Origin: Lelliottia wanjuensis
Lineage (GTDB): Bacteria > Pseudomonadota > Gammaproteobacteria > Enterobacterales > Enterobacteriaceae
NCBI RefSeq assembly: GCF_030238365.1
Contig: NZ_JASSOT010000059.1
Coordinates: 20,723 to 84,722, forward strand
Direction of reading: 5' to 3'
Length of the DNA stretch: 64,000 nucleotides
The notes under the pieces are model-generated. The model saw nothing but the letters and a program-made list of their open reading frames with translations. It was not told the DNA's origin and made no database searches. Both the position numbers and the translations under genes were made by a program. Shown one piece after another: positions 19,688 through 27,530 of this stretch; the stretch's first letter is position 1, and each line of letters opens with the position of its first letter.

Positions 19688-19900
19688 ATGAAAAACATCA
19701 AAACTTTTGTTGCAGTTATCGCTCTGGCCGCTTCTTTCGGTTCTTTCGCTGCTGATACCGTGACCGCCACCTCTTCTACCATCGATGGTGCAGAAGCGAA
19801 AATTGCCGCTCAGGCACAGCAGGCTGGTGCATCGTCTTACACCATCACCCAGGCATTTACCGGTAACCGTGTGCACATGACGGCTGAACTGAACAAATAA
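19688..19900 (+). CDS. Small periplasmic DUF1471 (YhcN/BhsA-like) protein
   Basis: 70 residues. Signal peptide to about residue 21 (cleavage at SFA-AD), leaving a mature domain of about 49 residues with the AEAKIAAQAQQAGASSYTI pattern of DUF1471 proteins (YhcN, BhsA, McbA). Members of that family are induced by acid, peroxide or other stress and affect biofilm; no function is known for this copy. A GAAGGA site lies 8 nt before the ATG. In E. coli yiiG stands at this position. It is monocistronic, closed by a strong hairpin. Confidence 0.85.
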   Translation: MKNIKTFVAVIALAASFGSFAADTVTATSSTIDGAEAKIAAQAQQAGASSYTITQAFTGNRVHMTAELNK

Positions 19901-19912
19901 GCTATGCCGCCA

Positions 19913-19941
19913 CTGTCCCCTGCTCTTCGGAGCAGGGACAG
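19913..19941. terminator. Hairpin with UUCG tetraloop between convergent genes
   Basis: CTGTCCC(C)TGCTC-TTCG-GAGCAGGGACAG is a 12-bp stem with one bulged base and a stable cUUCGg loop. It lies between the DUF1471 gene and convergent frvR and overlaps neither, so it can stop transcripts from either side. No long T tract follows. Confidence 0.75.
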
Positions 19942-19944
19942 GTC

Positions 19945-21627
19945 TTAGCGCAGTAACACCACAAACCCCTCGTAGTCCCTGATTTTCTCAATCGTCTCCG
20001 CCGAATGGCTGTTCAGCTGGCTGGCCAGAAAGCTAAAAATTTTCAGCTCCTGGCGGTTCGCCGCGCTGGCGCAGGCCATCAGCAGATGTTGTACCTCTTC
20101 CCCGTTCACCAGAAGTCCGCGCTCAAGGGTGATGAAAAATCCGCGAAAGGGTTTTTGACGATCGCTCCAGCAGTGGGGGATGGCGATGCGGTTCACAATC
20201 AGGTTTTCCCCTTCCTGCTCGCGCTGGCAAATCCGCTGTGATTCTTCGGGCGTTAACCGCTTTTCGGCGCACAGCCGCGCCGCAATCGCCGCGACAATTT
20301 GCGCCCAACTTTCACCTGCCGCGTTGGGGTAATGAAAATAGCCCTCCGGCGGGAAAAACCGTTCCGGCTGCTGGCGAATAAACGCCGAAGCGAGGAAGTC
20401 TTTGATCTGATCGATACCGGCTGAGGTGATGATATTGCGGATAGTCAGGACGTGGCGCGGCCCGTTATCCAGCGTGTCATGACCGTTGTTGATGATAAGC
20501 GCAGGCGTCAGCTCTTCGCAGATGGCATCAAGTTCGTCGGGCGTGCGCGCCACAATCACCCGGCAGTTCAGCACTTCGCGCTCAATCGCCATTTTGTTGA
20601 TAGCGGCGATGGCGTTCTGGTCGGCCAATAAAATCACTGGCGTCGATTCGTGCTGATGGCGCTCCAGCGCACAGGCGAAGTACAGCCCCGGCAGATCGCT
20701 GTCGATTAATGGAATATCCATCACCGTTCGCAGATGATTGATAAATTTCACGCTCATATCAAAGGCGGCAGGCCAGGCGGCTTTCAGGTGATTCATCGAT
20801 CCCTGACGATTTTCCGCCAGCCATTGCGGCATCGCCACGCAGCGTTTGAGATGGCCGGTCAGATCCTCAATCAGCTGCGCATCGACCACATGCGGCGAGC
20901 CCGCGCTGGAACTGGCGGCGAGCAATTCCCTGACATACTCGGGAGTCATGCTCTCGGCCTGATGCTGCAGATGATTGAGCCGCTCCCGCACTTTCTCTGG
21001 AATCGTTGGGCCTGGGCATTGTGGGCATTCCCGCAGCGCGCAGGCCGCGAGGATCATGCTCACCCGATAGTCAGGGGAGATATTCGGCCAGTCCGTCTGC
21101 CGACGACACTCTTCCTGAAGCTGAGCGTAAGCGTCCGGCGTCATACCCGTGAGGGGATAGACAAAGGGATCTTTGCGAAAGACATTGGCGAGCAGGAGAA
21201 AACGTTTGTGTTCATCGACGTCGATGTAATGACCCGCACCGGGGCGGCTCGCCAGGCTGAACGCCCGCTGGTGGCGGGTTTTCAGCCGGGGTAAACGCTC
21301 GGCGACCCAGCTGTCGGGCAAGTTGAGCGCGTCGGCCAGCTGCGCGCGGGAAATCACCGGGTGGATCAGCAGCAGGGCCAGCATCCGGTCATCATTATCA
21401 TGACGCTGCAAAAGCTGGAAATAGCTTTTGCGATCAACAATTTCCAGCTGATACAGCGCGTTACCCGCCGTGCGGATGTGCGCCTTTCCGCTCAGGGTAA
21501 AGTTGAGATAATCAATATCGCGCAGAATGGTGCGCGCCGAAACGCCAGTCTGCCGCGCCAGCACGCTCAGGGACACGGGCTGTGATTCGATGGCATCGAG
21601 CAGAGAAAACTGGCGTTCATTCAACAT
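19945..21627 (-). CDS. frvR: FrvR, PRD-type regulator of the frv operon
   Basis: 560 residues. The N-terminal helix-turn-helix (about 1-60: SVLARQTGVSARTILRDIDYL) is followed by a second wing region, PTS regulation domains, and a C-terminal EIIA-like domain ending with the phosphorylatable-histidine motif RIAIPHCW. This is the architecture of BglG/MtlR-like activators controlled by PTS phosphorylation, so it probably activates frvABX when substrate drains phosphate from the PTS. E. coli FrvR is 582 residues. It begins 9 nt after frvX, making it the last gene of the operon. Confidence 0.93.
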   Translation of the reverse strand: MLNERQFSLLDAIESQPVSLSVLARQTGVSARTILRDIDYLNFTLSGKAHIRTAGNALYQLEIVDRKSYFQLLQRHDNDDRMLALLLIHPVISRAQLADALNLPDSWVAERLPRLKTRHQRAFSLASRPGAGHYIDVDEHKRFLLLANVFRKDPFVYPLTGMTPDAYAQLQEECRRQTDWPNISPDYRVSMILAACALRECPQCPGPTIPEKVRERLNHLQHQAESMTPEYVRELLAASSSAGSPHVVDAQLIEDLTGHLKRCVAMPQWLAENRQGSMNHLKAAWPAAFDMSVKFINHLRTVMDIPLIDSDLPGLYFACALERHQHESTPVILLADQNAIAAINKMAIEREVLNCRVIVARTPDELDAICEELTPALIINNGHDTLDNGPRHVLTIRNIITSAGIDQIKDFLASAFIRQQPERFFPPEGYFHYPNAAGESWAQIVAAIAARLCAEKRLTPEESQRICQREQEGENLIVNRIAIPHCWSDRQKPFRGFFITLERGLLVNGEEVQHLLMACASAANRQELKIFSFLASQLNSHSAETIEKIRDYEGFVVLLR

Positions 21628-21636
21628 GCTGCATCC

Positions 21637-22698
21637 TTAGCGAAACTGCGTAAACGCGGCGACGTGCTCCTCGTCGAGGGACATCAACAGCTCGTGCACA
21701 ATGGTGAGTGCCGCGTCGTAATCCGTTGCCGAAATCATACCGCTATTGGCGTGCAGGTAACGTGTCGGCAGGCAAAGCGCCACCACCGGGCGGCCTCCGC
21801 CCATCACGTTATACCGCCCGCCGTCGGTGGCACCGGTTTTCATGGTGCTAAATTGCAGCGCGGCTTCCCGTTTTTCGGCGCTCGCTTTCAGCGCCGCCAG
21901 CAGTTTCTGATTCGGGAAATAGCGTTTGTCGAACAGCATCACTCCCGGCCCGTGACCGAGTTTGAGCGGATATTTCACCGCGTCGATGCCCGGCACGTCG
22001 CCCGCCACGGCGGTGTCCAGCACAATCACCACATCCGGTTTAATCGACTCGGCGGAGGTTTGCGCCCCGCGCAGACCCACCTCTTCTTCCACGCTCCCGA
22101 CGCCATAAAGGGTGATATTCGGGTTATCAACGCGCTGGAAAAGCTCCGCCATCAGCGCACAGCCGACGCGATTATCCAGCGCCTTGGCGACGATTTTGTC
22201 CTCGCCCCATTGGGCGAAATTGGCTTCCGGGCTGATAAAATCTCCCATCGCGATGCCACGTTTGACGACATCTTCACGGCTGTTCGCACCAATATCGACA
22301 AACATCTCGTCAAAGGTCATCGGCTGCTGCTTCTGTTTTTCGCTCAACGCATGGGGCGCGACAGAGCCAATCACGCCGGGGATTTTGCGTCCGCTGCGGG
22401 TGCGAAGGGTCACGCGATGATTGAGCATCGACTGGCTCCACCAGCCGCCGATGGTGTCGAAGCGGATAAAACCCTCGTCGGTGATATGGGTGACCATCAA
22501 GCCCACTTCGTCCATGTGCCCGACGATGGCGACTTTCGGGCCACGCGAACCTTTGCGGGCGATAAAACTCCCCAGTCCGTCAAAGCGGATTTCATCGGCG
22601 TGTTTTTCCAGGGTGTGGATAAGCACATCGCGCACCTCCTGCTCATCCCCGCTGACAGCGCTGCAAGCGCACAGGTTTTTCAGTAGCTCAATGTTCAT
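21637..22698 (-). CDS. frvX: FrvX, M42-family aminopeptidase-like protein
   Basis: 353 residues of the M42 (TET/glutamyl aminopeptidase) family. Dinuclear metal site motifs are visible: GHMDEVGLM, the bridging Asp in ALDNRVGCA, and VEEEVGLRGAQ with the catalytic Glu pair. M42 proteins form large cytoplasmic tetrahedral peptidases; some relatives are annotated as endoglucanases. Its start overlaps the end of frvB by 11 nt. The natural substrate in the frv pathway is unknown. Confidence 0.93.
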   Translation of the reverse strand: MNIELLKNLCACSAVSGDEQEVRDVLIHTLEKHADEIRFDGLGSFIARKGSRGPKVAIVGHMDEVGLMVTHITDEGFIRFDTIGGWWSQSMLNHRVTLRTRSGRKIPGVIGSVAPHALSEKQKQQPMTFDEMFVDIGANSREDVVKRGIAMGDFISPEANFAQWGEDKIVAKALDNRVGCALMAELFQRVDNPNITLYGVGSVEEEVGLRGAQTSAESIKPDVVIVLDTAVAGDVPGIDAVKYPLKLGHGPGVMLFDKRYFPNQKLLAALKASAEKREAALQFSTMKTGATDGGRYNVMGGGRPVVALCLPTRYLHANSGMISATDYDAALTIVHELLMSLDEEHVAAFTQFR

Positions 22699-24133
22699 GG
22701 GACATCTCCAGACGAGCGGCCTGACGCTTCAGCCACCAGCTTTTCAGTAAAATAATCAGCGAAACATTCAGCGCCAGGCCGATGGCCAGCACCAGATAGA
22801 AGGAACCCCCCGGAGACATCAGGCCGATCAGCGGGTCAAATACGCCCAGCCCCGGCGCCAGGCGCTGAATGCCAAATGAAATCGTCAGCATCCCCGCGAT
22901 ACCGCCGCTCAGGGTATTGGCGGTCAGCATCGGCAGCGGCGCGGCGAGGGCGTAAGGAATCGCCGGTTCGGTGGCGACGGTCGCGCCCACCACAATCGCG
23001 CTGCTGGCCGCCGCTTTCTCCTGCGCGGTGAAGAGTTTCGGCGCAAGGTAGGTCGCAATCCCTGCCGCGACGGGCGGCATCAGGGCCACCACGCCGACGA
23101 TGGCGTACCAGTCGTAGATATGTTTTTCCAGCAGGGAGAAGCAGAAGAACCACGCGGTTTTGTTGACCGGGCCACCCATATCAAAGGCCAGCATTGCGCC
23201 GACCAGGAAGGCCGCGCCGAGCTTCATTGACGGTGGAATGGTGTTGAGGAAATGCAGCAGGCCGCCCATCAGGTCGGACATCAGCGGGCCAATCACGTAA
23301 TACGTCAGCACGCCAAACACCAGCAGGGTGACAAAGGGGATCAGCATCGACCCGAGCAGCGGCTGCAGGGCCTTGCCCAGTTTCACCTTGCGGAACCACA
23401 GTACGAAATAACCGATCGCCAGCCCCAGCACCACCGCGCCGAGAAAACCCGCGCCGGACTGAGTGCCGAGCAGCCCTTTGTCGTTCGCCAGATAGCAGAC
23501 CAAAAAGGCAGGGGCGAACGCCGGTTTATCGGCAATCGACAGGGCGATGTAGGCGCCCATAATCGGGATCATAAAGGTGAATCCCAGATAACCGATGGAC
23601 TCGATCACCCAGGTAAACGACGGCGCGCCCTTCGCCATATCCGTATACGGCAGGCCAAACTGCACCAGCATATTGGCGAGGGCGACGAGAATACCGCCGC
23701 CAATCACAAACGGCAGGGCCGCCGACACGCCTGCCATCAGATGGCTCATTACGCTGCCCTGCTGCACATCCTGTTTGCCCAGCTTCACGCTGCTATCGGC
23801 GGTGAAAAGCTGTGATTGCGTGGATAACTGTTCAAAAATGGCGTCAATATTTTTTAGCGCCTGGGAGATCGGAATCTGATAAACCTGCTTGCCCGCAAAG
23901 CGCGCGCGGTCATCGGCGCTCAGGCCGCGGCCGGTCGCCAGAATCACATAATCCGCGGCGTGAATGGCGGCGTCGCTCAGGTGATTCTCAACCCCGCTCG
24001 ACCCCTGGGTTTCCACCTGAATGCTGTGGCCCAGATCGCGCGCTTTGCGCTCCAGCGCCTCGGCCACCATGTAGGTGTGGGCAATGCCTGCCGGGCAGTT
24101 GGTGATCGCCACCAGGCGTAAGGATTTTTCCAT
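22688..24133 (-). CDS. frvB: FrvB, fructose-type PTS EIIBC component
   Basis: 481 residues. The N-terminal EIIB domain (about 1-100) has its phosphorylated cysteine in AITNCPAGIAHTYM; a multi-span EIIC domain follows (GGILVALANMLVQFG, AFDMGGPVNKTAW, TEPAIPYAL). The ATG at 24133 with GAGGGG 6 nt upstream is preferred over an in-frame extension of 36 residues that runs into frvA; E. coli FrvB is 483 residues. The fructose-type assignment is by family; the sugar actually imported has not been established. Confidence 0.94.
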   Translation of the reverse strand: MEKSLRLVAITNCPAGIAHTYMVAEALERKARDLGHSIQVETQGSSGVENHLSDAAIHAADYVILATGRGLSADDRARFAGKQVYQIPISQALKNIDAIFEQLSTQSQLFTADSSVKLGKQDVQQGSVMSHLMAGVSAALPFVIGGGILVALANMLVQFGLPYTDMAKGAPSFTWVIESIGYLGFTFMIPIMGAYIALSIADKPAFAPAFLVCYLANDKGLLGTQSGAGFLGAVVLGLAIGYFVLWFRKVKLGKALQPLLGSMLIPFVTLLVFGVLTYYVIGPLMSDLMGGLLHFLNTIPPSMKLGAAFLVGAMLAFDMGGPVNKTAWFFCFSLLEKHIYDWYAIVGVVALMPPVAAGIATYLAPKLFTAQEKAAASSAIVVGATVATEPAIPYALAAPLPMLTANTLSGGIAGMLTISFGIQRLAPGLGVFDPLIGLMSPGGSFYLVLAIGLALNVSLIILLKSWWLKRQAARLEMSHEH

Positions 24134-24144
24134 GGGTAACCCCT

Positions 24145-24591
24145 CTATTGGCTGAGCGTCTGGCTGAGCAGCGCCAGAATCTGGTCGGCATCGCCCTGTT
24201 TGAGCTGGGCGATAAAATCGGCGTGGATAATTTTGCGACACAGGCTGCCGATCACTTTCACCTGATCGTCCTCGCCCTCCTGCGGCACGCCGAGGCAGAT
24301 CCAGCAGGTGACGGGCTCGTCATCGCTGGCTTTCCACTCCACGCCCGCCGTCTGGCGCGCGAAGAGGATAAAGGGCTGTTTGACGGTCGCGCTCTTGCCG
24401 TGCGGCACGGCGATGCCGGATCCGAACCCGGTCGAATGCAGTTTTTCGCGCAGTAACAGCGTCTGCAAAAAGGCGCTGCGATCGGTGATAAAACCGTTCT
24501 GAAAGGCCATATCGGAGAGGGCTTTCAGCACGGAATAGGGGCTGTTGCCGTGAATATCGAGGTTAATGCAGTGGGAAGTCAGTAGAGCCAT
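24145..24591 (-). CDS. frvA: FrvA, PTS EIIA component
   Basis: 148 residues, the E. coli FrvA length, when started at 24591 (GGAG 7 nt upstream). A fructose/mannitol-type EIIA domain, with the phospho-accepting histidine in GSGIAVPHGKS near residue 60. It transfers phosphate from HPr to FrvB. First gene of frvABXR; 11 nt separate it from frvB. Confidence 0.94.
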   Translation of the reverse strand: MALLTSHCINLDIHGNSPYSVLKALSDMAFQNGFITDRSAFLQTLLLREKLHSTGFGSGIAVPHGKSATVKQPFILFARQTAGVEWKASDDEPVTCWICLGVPQEGEDDQVKVIGSLCRKIIHADFIAQLKQGDADQILALLSQTLSQ

Positions 24592-24737
24592 GGTGCCACT
24601 CCAGCAGAAAATGTCTGCAGCCATTCTACGAGGGCAAGGCGGGGGCTATGAGAGGGAATATGTCAGCGCGATGTGACAACACAGCAGGGAATCAAAGGGG
24701 CGTTTTGTGGGCGAACCCACATTCTGTGGCGTGATCT

Positions 24738-24767
24738 TTCCCTGATGAATCTTTCATCATCAGGGAA
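24738..24767. terminator. Hairpin after azlD
   Basis: TTCCCTGATGA and TCATCAGGGAA form an 11-bp perfect stem with an 8-nt loop, 10 bp beyond the azlD stop and upstream of the frvA promoter. It is well placed to insulate the frv operon, but there is no clear T tract. Confidence 0.6.
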
Positions 24768-24776
24768 TGTGTTTTA

Positions 24777-25100
24777 TCAATGGATTCCGGCCACCCGCAG
24801 CAGCGCCGTCACTACCGCCGCGGAGATAATCACCAGGATCAGCGGCACTTTGCGCCAGGCCAGGAACACGGCAAAGGCCACGCCGAGCACGCGCGCCATA
24901 CCGGCAAAATGGTCGCCTTCGTAAAACGTGGTAGCCAGCGCCACGGAAAACAGCAGCACCGTTGCCGCATCTGAGAGCAACGCCTGCGAACGCTCGGACA
25001 GCGCCAGGCGGCTGCCGAGTTTCGCCCCGCCGAGGCGCATCAGATAGGTGCCCGCCGACAAAATCGCGATGCCGAGGATAAAGACCGTCATATTTCCCAT
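24777..25100 (-). CDS. azlD: AzlD-family branched-chain amino-acid export subunit
   Basis: 107 residues with about four membrane spans (FILGIAILSAGTYLMRLGGA at the start, VLLFSVALATTF, and a C-terminal LILVIISAAVVTALL). AzlD partners with AzlC in the branched-chain amino-acid exporter family (YgaH in E. coli). The ATG overlaps the azlC stop by 1 nt. Not part of the frv operon; it is read toward frvA but ended by a hairpin. Confidence 0.9.
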   Translation of the reverse strand: MGNMTVFILGIAILSAGTYLMRLGGAKLGSRLALSERSQALLSDAATVLLFSVALATTFYEGDHFAGMARVLGVAFAVFLAWRKVPLILVIISAAVVTALLRVAGIH

Positions 25101-25759
25101 TATTTCTTCCTCGCGGCGAGACCGAGCAATGACAACAACACCGGCAAACCGACCGGCGCGAACGGCACGGCGGCGAGCGACAGCGCCGCGCCGCTGCAGG
25201 CGCGAATCAGCGTGGTGCGGTTTTTAAACGCCGGAACCACTAACGCCAGCAAAATCGCCGGGAATACGGCGTCGAGACCGATGGTTTCCGGCGCGGGCAG
25301 CAGTTTGCCGACCATCGCCCCTAACAGCGTGCCGAGCGGCCAGACGATCGCCACGCCCATACCGCACAGCCAGTAGGCGGCTTTGCGCTGCTCGGGCGTT
25401 TTTTGCGACAGGCCAAACACCACGCTTTCGTCGTTCATGATGTGGCAGCCGAGGAAGCTCAGGCCGCGTTTTCCCACCAGTTCCCGCACCGTCACGCCGA
25501 ACGGTACGTGGCGGGCGTTGACCAGCAGACCCGCCGCCGCTGCCGCAAGGGGATTACCGCCGCTGGCAACGATGCCGATAAACATAAATTCTGACGCGCC
25601 CGCGAGGACGGTAATCGAGAGTAAAAACGGCACCCACACCGGGAAGCCGTAAGCCATCGCCAGCGAGCCGTAGGACATGCCGACCACGCCGACGGCGAGG
25701 CACACCAGCACGATCGCTTTTATCGTGTCGCCTTTCAGGCAGGAGAGGGAGTTCTTCAT
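25100..25759 (-). CDS. azlC: AzlC-family branched-chain amino-acid permease
   Basis: 219 residues, hydrophobic with about six spans. Family signatures include LAGASEFMFIGIVASGGNPL and LLVNARHVPFG followed by FLGCHIMNDES. E. coli YgaZ is the best-known relative, exporting L-valine with YgaH. The start lies about 100 bp from the divergent XRE-cupin gene, which is the likely regulator. Confidence 0.92.
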   Translation of the reverse strand: MKNSLSCLKGDTIKAIVLVCLAVGVVGMSYGSLAMAYGFPVWVPFLLSITVLAGASEFMFIGIVASGGNPLAAAAAGLLVNARHVPFGVTVRELVGKRGLSFLGCHIMNDESVVFGLSQKTPEQRKAAYWLCGMGVAIVWPLGTLLGAMVGKLLPAPETIGLDAVFPAILLALVVPAFKNRTTLIRACSGAALSLAAVPFAPVGLPVLLSLLGLAARKK

Positions 25760-25823
25760 ACAATTTTAGCCATATCGAACGAGATTCCATTATAATGAAC
25801 GCATCACTTTCGTTTTTCAAGAT

Positions 25824-25836
25824 GAACGATTCGTTC
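25824..25836. promoter_or_regulatory. Palindromic operator between azlC and the XRE gene
   Basis: GAACGA-T-TCGTTC is a perfect 6-bp inverted repeat around one base, within the 102-bp divergent gap. A CGAACGA half-site recurs at about 25772. Repeated GAACGA halves suggest binding by the XRE regulator to control both itself and azlCD. Confidence 0.6.
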
Positions 25837-25861
25837 GATTTATAGAACAAGAGGCCGTTTT

Positions 25862-26410
25862 ATGACGCAGCCAATCAGCGTGATCGCCAAAAGCCTGGTG
25901 CGGGAACGCCTGCGAACCGGGCTGTCGCTGGCGGAAATCGCGCGCCGCGCCGGGATCGCCAAATCCACGCTGTCACAGCTGGAGTCGGGCAATGGCAATC
26001 CTAGCCTGGAAACGCTCTGGTCGCTCTGCGTGGCGCTCGGAATTCCCTTCGCGCGTCTGCTGGAGCCGCAGCAGCCGACCACCCAGGTGATCCGCCGGGG
26101 CGAAGGCACCAAGGTGATTGCCGAGCAGGCGAACTATCAGGCGATTTTACTGGCGTCCTGCCCGCCGGGCGCGCGTCGGGATGTCTATCTCCTGATGACC
26201 CAGCCGGGCGCGGACCGTATTTCGCAGCCGCATCCGCCGGGCTCTGTGGAGCACATTATTGTCACCCAGGGGCGGGCGCTGATCGGCCTGACGGACGCGC
26301 CGGAAGAGCTCGGTCCTGGCGATTACATCTGCTATCCCGCCGATCAGCCGCATATCTTTAAGGCGCTGGAACCCGACACCCACGCGCTTTTAGTAGCGGA
26401 ACAAAACTAA
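25862..26410 (+). CDS. XRE-family regulator with C-terminal cupin
   Basis: 182 residues. An XRE helix-turn-helix occupies residues 9-64 (LSLAEIARRAGIAKSTLSQL, then GNGNPSLETLW) and a small beta-barrel cupin domain residues 105-180 (HPPGSVEHIIV, LGPGDYICYPADQPH). This architecture is common in regulators of amino-acid exporters, the cupin binding the ligand. Divergent from azlCD, which it probably controls. A LacI-type gene follows 20 nt after its stop in the same direction. Confidence 0.9.
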   Translation: MTQPISVIAKSLVRERLRTGLSLAEIARRAGIAKSTLSQLESGNGNPSLETLWSLCVALGIPFARLLEPQQPTTQVIRRGEGTKVIAEQANYQAILLASCPPGARRDVYLLMTQPGADRISQPHPPGSVEHIIVTQGRALIGLTDAPEELGPGDYICYPADQPHIFKALEPDTHALLVAEQN

Positions 26411-26430
26411 CTTCTTCGGACACGGAAATC

Positions 26431-27426
26431 ATGTCGCTCAAAGCCATTGCCAAAGAACTGGGGCTGTCGGTTACCACCGTCAGCCGCGCCCTCAACGGAT
26501 ATGATGACGTTTCTCGCGAGACGCGCGCCCGCGTGGAAGCCGAAGCGCAGCGCCGTGGCTATCGACCGAACACCTTTGCCCGTCGTCTGAAGATGGGCAA
26601 AATCGACGCCGTCGGGCTGGTGTTTCCCGTGCATCCGGTTCCGCTTAATAACAGCGTGTTTATGGACATGGTCGGCGAAATTAGCCACGAACTGGCGCGA
26701 CATGAGATTGATTTGCTGCTGATCGCCGACGATGACCTCGCCGACAAACACAGCTATATGCGCATGGTGCAAAGTCGCCGCGTGGATGCCCTGATTGTCG
26801 CCCATACCCTCGATCAGGACCCGCGCCTCACGCAGCTGCAAAACGCCGGTTTCCCGTTCCTCGCCCTTGGCCGCAGCCAGCTGCCGAAACCCTACGCGTG
26901 GTTTGATTTCGATAACTATGCGGGCACCTATCGCGCCACGCGCTGGCTGATCGACAAAGGCCATCAGCGCATCGCCCTGTTAGGCGAAAACAACAGTCAG
27001 GCGTTTATCACCCAGCGCCGTCTGGGCTATCTCGACGCCCTGCGCGAGGCGGGGCTCTCCAGCGAATGGCTGCGCGCCATGCCGCCGTCACGCCGCGCGG
27101 GCTATACCGCGACGCTGGAGCTGCTTTCACTGCCCAACCCGCCCACCGCGATTGTCACCGACTGCAACACCCACGGTGACGGAGCCGCCATGGCGCTGGC
27201 CCAGCAGGGACGACTGACCGGCAGCGACGCGGTTTCGCTGGTGGTGTACGACGGTCTGCCGCAGGACAGCATTGTCGAGGCTGACGTGGCGGCAGTGATC
27301 CAGTCCACCCGCGAGGGCGTCGGCAAGCAAATCGCTGACATGGTGCGCCAGTTGATTAATGGCGAGGATATTTCCCGGCTGCAGGTGCTGTGGCAGCCTG
27401 AATTTTCACCGGGCCAGACGGCCTAA
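26431..27426 (+). CDS. LacI-family regulator of the alpha-galactoside genes
   Basis: 331 residues. The N-terminal LacI helix-turn-helix and hinge are clear (LKAIAKELGLSVTTVSRALNGYDDVS), followed by a periplasmic-binding-protein-like sensor domain. It is encoded just before the GH36 gene, and two CG-centred palindromes lie between them, so it is the probable repressor of that pair of genes, with an alpha-galactoside or galactose derivative as inducer (inference). Confidence 0.92.
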   Translation: MSLKAIAKELGLSVTTVSRALNGYDDVSRETRARVEAEAQRRGYRPNTFARRLKMGKIDAVGLVFPVHPVPLNNSVFMDMVGEISHELARHEIDLLLIADDDLADKHSYMRMVQSRRVDALIVAHTLDQDPRLTQLQNAGFPFLALGRSQLPKPYAWFDFDNYAGTYRATRWLIDKGHQRIALLGENNSQAFITQRRLGYLDALREAGLSSEWLRAMPPSRRAGYTATLELLSLPNPPTAIVTDCNTHGDGAAMALAQQGRLTGSDAVSLVVYDGLPQDSIVEADVAAVIQSTREGVGKQIADMVRQLINGEDISRLQVLWQPEFSPGQTA

Positions 27427-27456
27427 ATCTCCGCAAAATTCAAAAGTCGATCACAG

Positions 27457-27495
27457 ATCCGAAACGTTTGGGTTGGTATCCGAAACGTTTCGGAT
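27457..27495. promoter_or_regulatory. Paired LacI-type operators before the alpha-galactosidase
   Basis: ATCCGAAACGTTTCGGAT (27478-27495) is a perfect 18-bp palindrome with the central CG typical of LacI-family sites. ATCCGAAACGTTTGGGT (27457-27473) is a near copy. The centres are 21 bp apart, two helical turns, so two repressor dimers would sit on the same DNA face. The pair ends 35 bp before the start codon. Confidence 0.85.
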
Positions 27496-27530
27496 CAACA
27501 CTCAGGACATCTGATGACAGGAGATGTCCG

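Noticed and set aside
24625..24737. Small gene between frvA and azlD
   Set aside because: No frame with a ribosome site; the stretch is explained as the frvA promoter plus the azlD terminator hairpin.
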